Below, piece by piece: positions 1-7,752 of a DNA stretch of 14,785 nucleotides. Made by a program: the position numbers and the translations under genes. The notes under the pieces are model-generated. The model made no database searches. It was not told the DNA's origin and was given only the letters and a program-made list of their open reading frames with translations. The stretch's first letter is position 1, and each line of letters begins with the position of its first letter. Source of the stretch: Rhodoferax sp. GTDB taxonomy: Bacteria; Pseudomonadota; Gammaproteobacteria; Burkholderiales; Burkholderiaceae_C. The stretch lies in contig JAQTSL010000060.1 in assembly GCA_028711355.1 (NCBI GenBank), positions 1-14,785 of the forward strand, read 5' to 3'.

Positions 1-930
1 GTTGGCCGCCTCGGGCCCGGCCACGCCTTCGATCGCACCGGCATCGCCAAATTCAGCCAGGTCATCGCCTTTTGCCAGCTTTTTTTCGACCGCGTAGCTC
101 AAAAACGTGGGGATTTCGGTGCCCCCCGCCGGAATGCAGCCAAACGGCGCACCAATGGCGGTGCCGCGCAGCCAGGCAGGGACAGAGCGTTTCCAGTCGC
201 GCAGCGTCATCGTCACCCGGCTCATGCGGTTTTCAGACTCCTGCACCCGGCCCTCAAACAGCACCGCGTGCATCGCTTCGGCCACGGCAAACAAACCCAC
301 TGCCACCAGCACGATCTCAACACCGTCCAGCAACTCTGGCACACCCGCGGTGTAGCGCACCTGGCCAGTAATCTGGTCCATGCCCACCAGCCCCATGGCC
401 AGGCCGATAAACAACGCCGTCAGGCCGCGCACCGTGCTTTGCCCCAGCACGGCGCTGACCGTGGTGAACGCCAGCACCATCAGCATGAAATATTCGGGTG
501 GGCCCAGTTGCACCGCAAAGTCGGCCAACATTGGCGCAAACAGCGTCACCAGCACGGTGGCGATGGTGCCCGCCACAAACGAACCAATGGCCGATGTCGC
601 CAGCGCTGCACCCGCGCGGCCGCTTTTGGCCATCTTGTTGCCCTCCATGGCGGTCACCATGGTGGCGGTTTCGCCCGGCGTATTCAGCAGAATCGAGGTG
701 GTCGAGCCCCCGTACATGGCACCGTAGTAAATGCCGGCAAAGAAGATCATTGACGCGGTGGCTTCCACCTGCGTGGTGATCGGCAGCAACATCGCCACCG
801 CCGTCGCCGGCCCGATGCCGGGCAACACCCCCACCGCTGTGCCCAGCGCACAACCAACAAACGCCCACAGCAGATTGACCGGCGTGCCGGCCGTGGCAAA
901 GCCCTGCAATAACAAGTTCCAGACGTCCAT
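1..930 (-). CDS. tctA: Tripartite tricarboxylate transporter permease TctA, C-terminus outside window
   Basis: Large membrane subunit of a TTT-family secondary transporter, which moves tricarboxylates or other carboxylic acids across the inner membrane using a periplasmic binding protein. The reverse-strand frame from the ATG at 930 stays open to base 1 (310 codons; the family is about 500 residues, so roughly the last 190 are outside). It begins MDVWNLLLQGFATAGTPVNL and carries the glycine-rich family signatures GVLPGIGPATAVAMLLP (about residues 34-50) and GAMYGGSTTSILLNTPGE (about residues 69-86), with many hydrophobic segments. The start codon overlaps the tctB stop as TAATG, so translation is probably coupled. 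The substrate cannot be read from sequence. Confidence 0.95.
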   Translation of the reverse strand, partial: MDVWNLLLQGFATAGTPVNLLWAFVGCALGTAVGVLPGIGPATAVAMLLPITTQVEATASMIFFAGIYYGAMYGGSTTSILLNTPGETATMVTAMEGNKMAKSGRAGAALATSAIGSFVAGTIATVLVTLFAPMLADFAVQLGPPEYFMLMVLAFTTVSAVLGQSTVRGLTALFIGLAMGLVGMDQITGQVRYTAGVPELLDGVEIVLVAVGLFAVAEAMHAVLFEGRVQESENRMSRVTMTLRDWKRSVPAWLRGTAIGAPFGCIPAGGTEIPTFLSYAVEKKLAKGDDLAEFGDAGAIEGVAGPEAAN

Positions 931-1448
931 TACAACCAGCCGGTCTGCGTGAGCCCGGGCAGACTGATGCCCAGAAACTTGGTGAAGGCCCAAAAAACCG
1001 GCGCCGCAATCAAGAGGCCAATGACTGCGTCACGCCCCACCGTCGCCCAGCCAGTGTTTGGCTGCTGTTCAGCCCGCCGCAGCCCGCGCGCAGCCAGCAC
1101 AAAGCACAGCGCACAACTGAAAATAAATCCGATGCTGGTGATCAGCGCCGCATTCAGTAGCAAACCGGCCGACAGCCAGGCAAAGCCACCCCAAAAGGGT
1201 TGCTCGCCGGTGTGCTCTTCCATGTGGCGAAAGCCACCTCGGCGCGCCTTGAAAAACAGCCGCACGCCACACGCCAGCAAGGCCAGCGCCACCACCCAGG
1301 GCAAAAAGTTGGGGCCCACCCCGGCATAACCAGCGTTGGACGGAATGGTGAAAGCCCCGATCGCCAGCGCCAGCCCCAACAGCGCCACGCCCGCCCCCAC
1401 CAAGGACTGCAACTGAGGTGAATGGCTGGCGTGACCGCGTGGTCGCAT
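930..1448 (-). CDS. tctB: Tripartite tricarboxylate transporter small membrane subunit TctB
   Basis: Small integral-membrane subunit of the TTT transporter; it partners TctA in the inner membrane. The 172-residue protein has the usual four hydrophobic segments of the family (about 16-36, 48-64, 85-120 and 138-160) and an early GVGPNFLPW motif typical of TctB. The start lies 2 bp after the tctC stop, and the stop overlaps the tctA start, giving a tightly packed tctC-tctB-tctA transcription unit. No clear Shine-Dalgarno sequence precedes the ATG, which fits coupling to tctC translation. Sequence conservation in TctB is low, so the call rests on topology, length and position as much as on motifs. 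Confidence 0.93.
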   Translation of the reverse strand: MRPRGHASHSPQLQSLVGAGVALLGLALAIGAFTIPSNAGYAGVGPNFLPWVVALALLACGVRLFFKARRGGFRHMEEHTGEQPFWGGFAWLSAGLLLNAALITSIGFIFSCALCFVLAARGLRRAEQQPNTGWATVGRDAVIGLLIAAPVFWAFTKFLGISLPGLTQTGWL

Positions 1449-1450
1449 GT

Positions 1451-2410
1451 TTAAATCATGCCCGACTTGACCATGGTGGCGCGCAGCGCGGCAAAGTCGT
1501 CGTCAACAAACTTTTCGAACGCATCGCCTGCCAGCAGCGCCGGTGTCCAGTTGTTCTTGGTCAGCGCGTCTTGCCAAGCCTTGGACTGGGTCGCCTTGAC
1601 GACGCGCTCGGTCAGCGCCTTGCGCTGCGCTGGCGTGATGCCGGGTGCACCATAGACACCGCGCCAGTTGCCGATCGCCACGTCAATGCCCTGCTCTTTG
1701 AGCGTCGGGATCGCGATGCCCTTCAGCCGCGTTTCAGAGGTCACCCCAATCGGCTTCATCTTGCCGGTTTCGATGTACTGCTGAAACTCACTGTAGCCGC
1801 TGCCGCCCACCGTGACGTTGCCGCCCAGAATGGCCGCTGTCGCCTCACCGCCGCCGCGGAACGCCACATAGTTGATCTTGGCTGCATCCACGCCCACTGC
1901 GCGTGCAATCATCGCCGCGGCGATATGCTCGGTGGAACCGCGCGAGCCGCCACCCCACTTAACGCTGCCCGGATCTTTTTTGAGCTGGGCAATCACGTCG
2001 GCCATGGTTTTGAATGGTGAATTGGCCGGCAATACAAATACGTTGTATTCACTGGTCAGGCGCGCAATCGGCGTGGCCGCAGTGATTGACACCGGTGGCT
2101 TGCCGGTAATGATGCCGCCCAGCATCACCGCACCCATCACCATCAGGGCGTTGGGGTCACCCCTGCTGGCATTGACGAACTGCGCCAGACCCAGCGCACC
2201 CGCGGCGCCGCCCTTGTTGTCAAAAGTGACCGCATCGGCCACTTTGGCGTCTTGCAGCGCCTTGCCCAGGGCGCGGCCAGTACCGTCCCAGCCGCCACCC
2301 GGGTTGGCCGGAATCATCATTTTGATGTTGTCGGCCGCCAGGGCCGACAGCGGCACACCGGCGCTGACCGCCAACGCTGCCATGGATTTGAGAAAAATAT
2401 CACGACGCAT
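1451..2410 (-). CDS. tctC: Periplasmic solute-binding protein TctC (Bug family)
   Basis: Extracytoplasmic binding receptor of the TTT transporter; it captures a carboxylate ligand and delivers it to TctAB. The 319-residue protein starts MRRDIFLKSMAALAVSAG, a signal peptide with a likely cut after residue 25 (LSALA/ADN). The mature part begins with the family motif IPANPGGGWDGTGRALGKAL and later has PGSVKWGGGSRGSTEH and the ligand-loop-like VAFRGGGEATAAILGG. The start is fixed by AGGAG six bases upstream and by the signal peptide; the frame stays open further upstream on this strand without features of a secreted protein. It is first gene of tctCBA. Bug proteins are abundant in Comamonadaceae, but adjacency to tctBA makes this the cognate receptor. 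Confidence 0.95.
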   Translation of the reverse strand: MRRDIFLKSMAALAVSAGVPLSALAADNIKMMIPANPGGGWDGTGRALGKALQDAKVADAVTFDNKGGAAGALGLAQFVNASRGDPNALMVMGAVMLGGIITGKPPVSITAATPIARLTSEYNVFVLPANSPFKTMADVIAQLKKDPGSVKWGGGSRGSTEHIAAAMIARAVGVDAAKINYVAFRGGGEATAAILGGNVTVGGSGYSEFQQYIETGKMKPIGVTSETRLKGIAIPTLKEQGIDVAIGNWRGVYGAPGITPAQRKALTERVVKATQSKAWQDALTKNNWTPALLAGDAFEKFVDDDFAALRATMVKSGMI

Positions 2411-2451
2411 CAATATCTCCTGTTGAATTGCTGACACTACGCATGATACGC

Positions 2452-2480
2452 ACCATAGGGCCTTGCTGGTGACCTGAAAA
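2452..2480 (-). promoter_or_regulatory. Possible sigma-70 promoter of tctCBA
   Basis: On the reverse strand TTTTCA (2480-2475) and TATGGT (2457-2452) are separated by 17 bp, each matching four of six consensus bases. This lies 41 bp before the tctC start codon. It is a plausible but weak promoter; no operator was recognised. Confidence 0.28.
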
Positions 2481-2581
2481 CCTAGGGAAAACACTGAGGC
2501 CCGCGCCCACTTCGATACATGAAACTTGTGGGCCAGACCACTCGCGCCAGCGACGTGCTCTGACCCCAACTGATTAGAACC

Positions 2582-2998
2582 ATGGAACGCCTGCGCATCG
2601 ATAAGTGGCTTTGGGCCGCACGCTTCTACAAAACGCGTAGCCTGGCCTGCGATGAGCTCGAACGCGGCCGGGTGCGCATCAATGGCAGCCCGGTCAAGCC
2701 CGCGCGTGAGGTCAAAATCAACGACCTGATTGAGCTGCGCATCGGTGACGTGCCGCGCAGCGTCCAGGTGCTGGCGCTCAGCGACAAGCGTGGTCCGGCC
2801 CCGATGGCGGCGTTGTTGTACCAAGAGACCGACGAATCAATGCAGTTGCGTCAGCAGTTGGCCCAGCAACGGCGACTGGCACCCGAGCCGGCGCTGAGTT
2901 TTGCGCAAGGCCGCCCCACCAAGCGCGATCGCCGAGCGGCCGACGAACTGCGGCAACAGGGCTGGGGCGAGCGCTGGAGTGCTGCCATCAAGCACTGA
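2582..2998 (+). CDS. hslR: S4-domain RNA-binding protein, Hsp15 family
   Basis: Hsp15 in E. coli binds free 50S subunits that carry a stalled nascent chain and helps recycle them; it is heat-induced there. This 138-residue protein opens with the family hallmark RLRIDKWLWAARFYKTR, followed by the rest of the S4 fold (about residues 3-52: ELERGRVRINGSPVKPAREVK). The C-terminal third is basic, with RPTKRDRR, as in other Hsp15 proteins. It is divergent from tctCBA across about 170 bp and is followed 80 bp later by the acyl-CoA synthetase, with which it has no obvious functional link. No clear Shine-Dalgarno sequence is seen before the ATG. No heat-shock promoter was recognised. Confidence 0.9.
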   Translation: MERLRIDKWLWAARFYKTRSLACDELERGRVRINGSPVKPAREVKINDLIELRIGDVPRSVQVLALSDKRGPAPMAALLYQETDESMQLRQQLAQQRRLAPEPALSFAQGRPTKRDRRAADELRQQGWGERWSAAIKH

Positions 2999-3078
2999 CG
3001 ACGCCAAGGGTTTTCGGTGTTGCGCTCAAGACCCTGTCTGTGCTGCAATCCAACAAACCCAACCTGACCAGGAGACCC

Positions 3079-4761
3079 ATGATGTCGCAAACGCCGCTGA
3101 TTCTGGACCGTATCTACGGACACGAAAAAAACTACGCCGACACCATTTTTCTGACGCAGCCGATCGGCAACCACCAAGTCATCAACTACACCTGGACGCA
3201 GGTGATGGACCAGTCGCGCCGCATCGCCGCGCACTTGCAAAGCCGTGGCTACCCGCGTGGTGCACGCATTGCCATCCTGTCCAAAAATTGCGCCCACTTT
3301 GTCATGGCGGAGCTGGCGATCTGGGTCGCCGGCTACACCACTGTGGCGATCTTCCCCACTGAAACCGCCGACACCGTGGGTTATGTGCTGCGTCATAGCG
3401 AAGCCAGCCTGTTGTTTGTCGGCAAGCTCGACACCTGGCAGCAGCAACGCCCGGGCGTGCCAGCCGACCTGCCGTGCATCGCGTTCCCGCTGGCACCTGA
3501 CACCGACTTTGAATCGTGGGATGCAGTGGTAGCGCGCACCCAGCCACTGACCGGCCAGCCGCTGCGTGAGCCCTCTGAGCTGGCCTGGCTGATGTACACC
3601 TCGGGCTCCACCGGCACGCCCAAGGGCGCAATGCACAGTTTTGCCGGTGTGACCGCCGCCGGGGTGGGCATTTCTGACGAGCTGGAGCTGCGACTGGGTG
3701 CGGGTACCCCACGGCGCATGCTGTCCTACCTGCCGCTGGCGCACAGTTTTGAGCGCTCGTGGATCGAAGCGGCCTCGCTGGCTAACGGCAAAACACAGCT
3801 CTTTTTTGCCGAGTCGCTTGACACTTTTGTGGCTGACTTGCAGCGTGCGCAGCCTACGCTGTTCATTTCGGTACCACGCCTGTGGCTCAAATTTCAGCAG
3901 GGCGTTTTTGCCAAAATGCCAGCCACCAAGCTCGATCGTTTGCTATCGATTCCATTACTCGGCAAGCTCGTCGCGCACAAGATTCGCAAGGGCTTGGGGC
4001 TTGATGCGGTACGACTGGCCGGCAGCGGCTCGGCGCCCATTCCGCCCGACCTGATCCAGTGGTACCGCCGCATCGGCCTGCCGCTGTACGAGGGCTACGG
4101 CATGACCGAAGACAACTCGTATTCGTTTTGTTCCAACGCGCAGGCCAACGCCCCGGGCTATGTCGGTGCCGCGCTGCGTGGGGTGCAGGTGCGCATCAGC
4201 CCCGAGGGTGAAATCCTGATCAAGTCACCGGCGCGCATGGTGGGCTACTACAAGCAGCCCGAACTGGACGCAGAAAGCTTCACCGACGACGGCTTCTTTC
4301 GCACCGGTGATCTGGGCGAGTTGCGCGCCGACGGCTTGCTCAAGATCAGTGGTCGCCTCAAGGAACTGTTCAAAACCGCCAAGGGCAAGTACGTGGCGCC
4401 AGCGCCGATTGAAAACCTGCTCAACGCGCACCCAATGGTCGAGCTGTCGATCGTCTCGGGCGTGGGCCAGCCGCAGGCCTACGCGCAGGTGGTGCTGGCC
4501 GAACATCTGCGACCGCGCCAGCATGAGCCCGAGCTACGCCTGCAGGTGCAACAAGAGTTCACCCGTTTGCTCGAAGCAATCAACGCCAGCGTGCCGGACT
4601 ACCAGCGCCTGCAAATGATCGTGATTGCACGCGAGCCGTGGGGCATCGACAACGGCTGCCTGACGCCCACCATGAAGGTCAAGCGCAGCCGCATCGAAGC
4701 CATGGCAGCGCCCCAACTTGACCACTGGTACGGCGACAAACAAAAAGTGCTGTGGGCATGA
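3079..4761 (+). CDS. AMP-forming long-chain fatty-acid-CoA ligase (FadD15/COG1022-like)
   Basis: Activates a carboxylic acid with ATP to an acyl-adenylate and then to an acyl-CoA. The 560-residue protein has the adenylate-forming motifs in order: YTSGSTGTPKG (about 173-183), YEGYGMTE (about 337-344), TGDL (about 409-412) and GRLKELFKTAKGKYVAP (from about 425), the last typical of long-chain acyl-CoA synthetases. Two adjacent ATGs (3079, 3082) follow AGGAG at 3070-3074; the second has the better spacing (7 bases), so the protein may be one residue shorter. Its stop overlaps the start of the ThDP lyase as ATGA, a strong sign of co-translation. The pairing suggests the ligase makes the CoA ester that the lyase cleaves. 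The exact chain length or 2-hydroxylation preference is inference. Confidence 0.9.
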   Translation: MMSQTPLILDRIYGHEKNYADTIFLTQPIGNHQVINYTWTQVMDQSRRIAAHLQSRGYPRGARIAILSKNCAHFVMAELAIWVAGYTTVAIFPTETADTVGYVLRHSEASLLFVGKLDTWQQQRPGVPADLPCIAFPLAPDTDFESWDAVVARTQPLTGQPLREPSELAWLMYTSGSTGTPKGAMHSFAGVTAAGVGISDELELRLGAGTPRRMLSYLPLAHSFERSWIEAASLANGKTQLFFAESLDTFVADLQRAQPTLFISVPRLWLKFQQGVFAKMPATKLDRLLSIPLLGKLVAHKIRKGLGLDAVRLAGSGSAPIPPDLIQWYRRIGLPLYEGYGMTEDNSYSFCSNAQANAPGYVGAALRGVQVRISPEGEILIKSPARMVGYYKQPELDAESFTDDGFFRTGDLGELRADGLLKISGRLKELFKTAKGKYVAPAPIENLLNAHPMVELSIVSGVGQPQAYAQVVLAEHLRPRQHEPELRLQVQQEFTRLLEAINASVPDYQRLQMIVIAREPWGIDNGCLTPTMKVKRSRIEAMAAPQLDHWYGDKQKVLWA

Positions 4762-6509
4762 GCGCAAGCCACGCGCCGCACGGCGGTGACCGCGTCGCGC
4801 AGGTACTGGCAGCGCACGGTGTACCCTGCATTTTTACGCTGTGCGGCGGACATATTTCGCCGATCTTGAGTGGCGCCAAAGCGTTGGGCATTCGCATCAT
4901 TGATGTGCGTGACGAGGCAACCGCCGTTTTTGCCGCCGACGCCATGGCGCGCCTGTCGGGTCGCCCGGGCGTTGCGGCGGTTACCGCCGGCCCAGGCATC
5001 AGCAACACCATCACCGCGCTGAAAAACGCGCAACTGGCGCAAAGCCCGCTGCTGCTGATTGGCGGTGCCGCACCGACCGCGCTGCAAGGCCGCGGCGCAC
5101 TGCAAGACATCGACCAGCGCCCGCTGGTACAACCGCACGTCAAACGCTTCTTCAAACTACGCCGGGTGTGCGAGCTGGGCCCGGCGGTGGCACAAGCGCT
5201 GGCGCTGGCGCAGTCCGGCGTGCCCGGGCCGGTGTTCATCGAATGCCCGGTGGATTTGCTGTACGACGAAGCCAGCATTCGCCAGTGGTACGCCGCTGCT
5301 GCCGGAAGCGGGCGCAGCCTGCCCGAGCGCGCGCTGCGCTGGTACCTGCAACGCCATGTGCAGCGGATGTTTGCGGGCAGCACGCCGGTGCCCGCCAGCC
5401 GGCCGCTGCCAGTGATCTTGCCGCAAGCCAGCGCCGCAGCGCTGCGCCAGGCCAGCGGTGCGCTGGCGCAAGCGCAGCGGCCGTTGATGGTGATTGGCAG
5501 CCAGGCGCTGGTGGACGCCGCGCAAGTGCAGGCGCTGGCGCAAGCCGTTGGGCAATTGGGTGTTCCGGTGTATTTGTCGGGCATGGCGCGTGGCTTGTTG
5601 GGGCCCAACCATCCGCTCCAGTTGCGCCACCAGCGGCGCCAGGCGCTGCGCGAAGCCGACTGCGTGCTGCTGGCCGGTGTGCCGTGCGACTTTCGGCTCG
5701 ACTACGGCCAACACGTGCGCCGCAGCGCGCGCCTGATCGCCGCCAACCGCAGCACACATGATGCGCGCCTGAACCGGCGCCCCGACATTACCGCTATCGG
5801 CGACGCGGGCGCCTTGATCCGTGCGCTGGCGCAGCAGGCGCCAGGCGGTCATGCAGCGCGCTTGCACGACTGGTTGGCCGAGCTGCGCCAACGCGACGCC
5901 GCGCGCGAATCCGAGATTGACCAACAAGCTGCGGCCAGCGGTGACGGTGTCAACCCGGTGGCGCTGCTGCGCGCCATCGAACAAGCCGCCGGTGACAACG
6001 CACTGTTTGTCGCCGACGGCGGTGACTTTGTTGCCACCGCCAGCTACGTGCTGCATCCGCGCGCGCCGTTGACCTGGCTCGACCCGGGCGCGTTTGGCAC
6101 GCTCGGCGTGGGCGCCGGCTTTGCCATCGGTGCCGCGCTGAGCCGGACCGACCGAGAAATCTGGATGATTTTTGGCGACGGTGCCTTTGGCTACAGCGCG
6201 ATTGAATTTGACACCCTGGTGCGGCATCGCATCGGCGTCATCGCCGTGGTCGGCAACGACGCCAGTTGGAGCCAGATTGCGCGCGAACAGGTCAAAATGC
6301 TGGGTGACGACGTGGCCACCGTGCTGGCCCGCACTGACTATCACCGAGTGGCAGAAGGCTTTGGCGCGCATGGCATTTTGGTACGTCACAGGTCTGAAGT
6401 TCCCGCCGCCTTGGCGCAGGCGCGTGCCGTGGCGCAAACCGGGCAACCGGTGCTGCTCAACGTCTGGCTGGCGCGCAGCGAGTTCCGTGAGGGGTCGTTG
6501 TCGATGTAA
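4758..6509 (+). CDS. ThDP-dependent lyase of the ILVBL/HACL2-like branch, probable 2-hydroxyacyl-CoA lyase
   Basis: A 583-residue thiamine-diphosphate enzyme with the three-domain layout of acetolactate synthase relatives. The catalytic glutamate of the pyrimidine-binding domain is E53 in RDEATAVFAADAMARLSG. The cofactor motif is GDGAFGYSAIEFD (from 473) with N500 in GNDASW, so D474 and N500 should hold the metal. From memory, the strings AVTAGPG, RGALQDIDQ, FIECPVDLLY, GMARGLLGPNHPL, DPGAFGTLGVGAGFA and the ending FREGSLSM track the animal ILVBL protein (renamed HACL2), which cleaves 2-hydroxyacyl-CoA to an aldehyde one carbon shorter plus formyl-CoA. The alternative is an annotation-grade acetolactate synthase, but there is no ilvN partner and the neighbour is an acyl-CoA ligase. 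The ATG at 4758 is preferred to a GTG at 4752 because of the ATGA overlap. A deletion scar lies directly at its stop codon. Confidence 0.8.
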   Translation: MSASHAPHGGDRVAQVLAAHGVPCIFTLCGGHISPILSGAKALGIRIIDVRDEATAVFAADAMARLSGRPGVAAVTAGPGISNTITALKNAQLAQSPLLLIGGAAPTALQGRGALQDIDQRPLVQPHVKRFFKLRRVCELGPAVAQALALAQSGVPGPVFIECPVDLLYDEASIRQWYAAAAGSGRSLPERALRWYLQRHVQRMFAGSTPVPASRPLPVILPQASAAALRQASGALAQAQRPLMVIGSQALVDAAQVQALAQAVGQLGVPVYLSGMARGLLGPNHPLQLRHQRRQALREADCVLLAGVPCDFRLDYGQHVRRSARLIAANRSTHDARLNRRPDITAIGDAGALIRALAQQAPGGHAARLHDWLAELRQRDAARESEIDQQAAASGDGVNPVALLRAIEQAAGDNALFVADGGDFVATASYVLHPRAPLTWLDPGAFGTLGVGAGFAIGAALSRTDREIWMIFGDGAFGYSAIEFDTLVRHRIGVIAVVGNDASWSQIAREQVKMLGDDVATVLARTDYHRVAEGFGAHGILVRHRSEVPAALAQARAVAQTGQPVLLNVWLARSEFREGSLSM

Positions 6510-6694
6510 AAGGCATAGAAGTCAACGTCTGTGAACCGGCCCTGAAAGAAGCCACCTTTTACAATGGCCGCGTGGTCAACGATTTATTAAAGTTCAAGCT
6601 TGAGGCCGATGTGATTGTGGCGAACCGCTTGACAGATGACATCAGCGACGTGGCAGACAAGATTTGCACGCCCGATTTGTTTGGGCAAGATTGA
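6491..6694 (+). pseudogene. ugd: C-terminal remnant of a UDP-glucose/UDP-HexNAc 6-dehydrogenase
   Basis: In the frame ending with TGA at 6692-6694 the sequence reads EVNVCEPALKEATFYNGRVV, then NDLLKFKLEADVIVANR and ends DVADKICTPDLFGQD. This is the UDP-binding C-terminal end of nucleotide-sugar dehydrogenases, compare the usual YEP, FFxSRVxxDLxxFK, DVIVANR and DKVYTRDLF. Only about 60 codons remain of a protein of about 390-450 residues; there is no start codon, NAD domain or catalytic Cys. Recognisable similarity begins within a few bases of the lyase stop codon (6507-6509), in another frame, so the deletion took the dehydrogenase 5' end and the normal intergenic spacer. It is a relic of a surface-polysaccharide locus, in keeping with the EPS regulator and gmd relics downstream. 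Confidence 0.82.
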
Positions 6695-6727
6695 TCAAAA
6701 AGCGCCGCAGCACCTTTGCATAAACGC

Positions 6728-7033
6728 ATGCGTCTAAGCACACAACAACAATCAGCCATCCGGGCAACGGTTGCAGAAACCTTTGGCGCTGGCGCGGCTG
6801 TTTGGGTCTTTGGCTCCAGGGTCGATGACAGCAAGCGCGGCGGCGACATCGACTTGTTGATCCAAACAAACCAGGTTGACATCAACGCCCTGATGCGCGC
6901 CGAAATCACGCTTCTGACCCAACTGCACAAAAAATTAGGTGAGCAAAAAATTGACATCCTGCTGGATTACCCCACCCGAACCAGCCGCCCACCCATTTTT
7001 TCAATTGCAAAACACACTGGTATCTTGTTATGA
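6728..7033 (+). CDS. MNT-type nucleotidyltransferase, antitoxin of a HEPN/MNT pair
   Basis: Minimal nucleotidyltransferase of the MNT antitoxin kind. In characterised HEPN/MNT systems such a protein neutralises the HEPN RNase by AMPylating a tyrosine near its active site. The 101-residue protein has the pol-beta motif GSRVDDSKRGGDIDLLI: G29-S30, then D40 and D42, with a third acid at D76 in KIDILLD. Length and C-terminus (IFSIAKHTGILL) look complete, so it should be active. An ATG at 6728 is chosen; a TTG at 6716 is possible. Its stop overlaps the next ATG (ATGA at 7030-7033), the normal coupling to the HEPN gene, but that partner is broken. Confidence 0.85.
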   Translation: MRLSTQQQSAIRATVAETFGAGAAVWVFGSRVDDSKRGGDIDLLIQTNQVDINALMRAEITLLTQLHKKLGEQKIDILLDYPTRTSRPPIFSIAKHTGILL

Positions 7034-7396
7034 ACAACCCCGTGGCAACACTTCGGCTACAAGATGCATGGCGTGAGTGTGATCGCAATGCCTACCACCT
7101 GCTGCGCGCATGCAAGCTGCTAAAGCCGCTATTGCCAATGACAGGCGGCCAGTTTGAGCAACTCACCGACGAGCAAATCAGAACCCTTGACCAATTTGTA
7201 TTGCGTTTTACCAAACTACCCTGATGACTCAGACAAAAACGCAGCATTGATCAACCTGGCCACCGAGTCTGCGCAAGCGATGCGTCGTATGTTGTGCTTG
7301 ATAGAAACCAGACTTGAACAAATTCAACCAACGGTTAATCTTGGCGCCACTTTGGCGGCGCATGAGCAAGATCACGACGTAACGCGCTGTGCATGA
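7030..7396 (+). pseudogene. HEPN-domain toxin gene with internal deletion and frameshift
   Basis: The first part, MNNPVATLRLQDAWRECDRN and then FEQLTDEQIRTLDQFVLRFTKL, is the N-terminal half of a HEPN RNase toxin; this frame stops at 7222-7224 after 64 residues. In another frame, starting at 7217, the sequence continues YPDDSDKNAALINLATESAQ, which matches the segment that normally follows the catalytic R-x4-6-H (commonly RNxFxHDYPDD), and ends at 7396. About 60 residues, including the whole catalytic motif, are therefore missing at a junction around 7214-7218, with a change of frame. The toxin should be inactive. The pairing, ATGA overlap and order (MNT then HEPN) are as in intact systems. 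Confidence 0.8.
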
Positions 7397-7440
7397 ATAC
7401 ATGAACGATGCCAAACTCACGGCTTATGTAGTCTCAGGCG

Positions 7441-7494
7441 GGTTGATGCGGGTGCATCTTGACGTGATAGCATCAAGATGCACCCGCATCAACC
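7441..7494. promoter_or_regulatory. Perfect 22-bp inverted repeat before the RHH/PIN operon
   Basis: Arms 7441-7462 and 7473-7494 are exact reverse complements (beginning GGTTGATGCGGGTGCATC) around a 10-base loop. The right arm ends just before a GAGG Shine-Dalgarno sequence (7495-7498) and 9 bp before the antitoxin ATG. It may be the autoregulatory operator bound by the RHH antitoxin, or a leader hairpin that can hide the ribosome-binding site. The T-run that follows is short (five Ts), so a terminator for the upstream broken operon is a third possibility. Confidence 0.7.
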
Positions 7495-7503
7495 GAGGTT
7501 TTT

Positions 7504-7752
7504 ATGCGCACCACCTTAGACATTGAAGATGACGTTCTCTACGCGGCCAAAGAACTGGCCGCACGCGAGCGCATTACCGCTAGCGTGCTCATATCACGTT
7601 TACTGCGTGCTGCTATTTCCGGCGCGATGGTTAAACAGCCTGTTGGAGCTACAGCATCACCGGCAGTTGCTGGATTTCAGCCATTTGAAGCACAGGGCGT
7701 GCTCATCACCAACGCACAAATTAACGCGCTGCGTGATGCCGAAGGCGTGTAA
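7504..7752 (+). CDS. Ribbon-helix-helix antitoxin (VapB-like)
   Basis: An 82-residue protein beginning MRTTLDIEDDVLYAAKELAA, then RITASVLISRLLRAAI: a short basic beta strand followed by two helices, the RHH DNA-binding fold used by antitoxins. The C-terminal part (about 45-82), with GFQPFEAQGVLITNAQINALRD, would be the toxin-binding tail. It should bind its PIN-domain partner and repress its own operon, probably through the inverted repeat just upstream. GAGG at 7495-7498 with 5-base spacing supports the start. Its TAA is directly followed by the toxin ATG (TAAATG). It looks intact. Confidence 0.88.
   Translation: MRTTLDIEDDVLYAAKELAARERITASVLISRLLRAAISGAMVKQPVGATASPAVAGFQPFEAQGVLITNAQINALRDAEGV

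Noticed and set aside
2411..2824. Upstream extension of the tctC frame through hslR
   Set aside because: It runs antisense to a convincing S4-domain gene and would hide the signal peptide and the AGGAG ribosome-binding site of tctC.
5157..6446. Long open frame antisense to the lyase gene (429 codons)
   Set aside because: GC-rich coding DNA often leaves the complementary frame open; the product is low-complexity Arg/Ala/Gln-rich with no domain, whereas the forward frame carries clear ThDP motifs.
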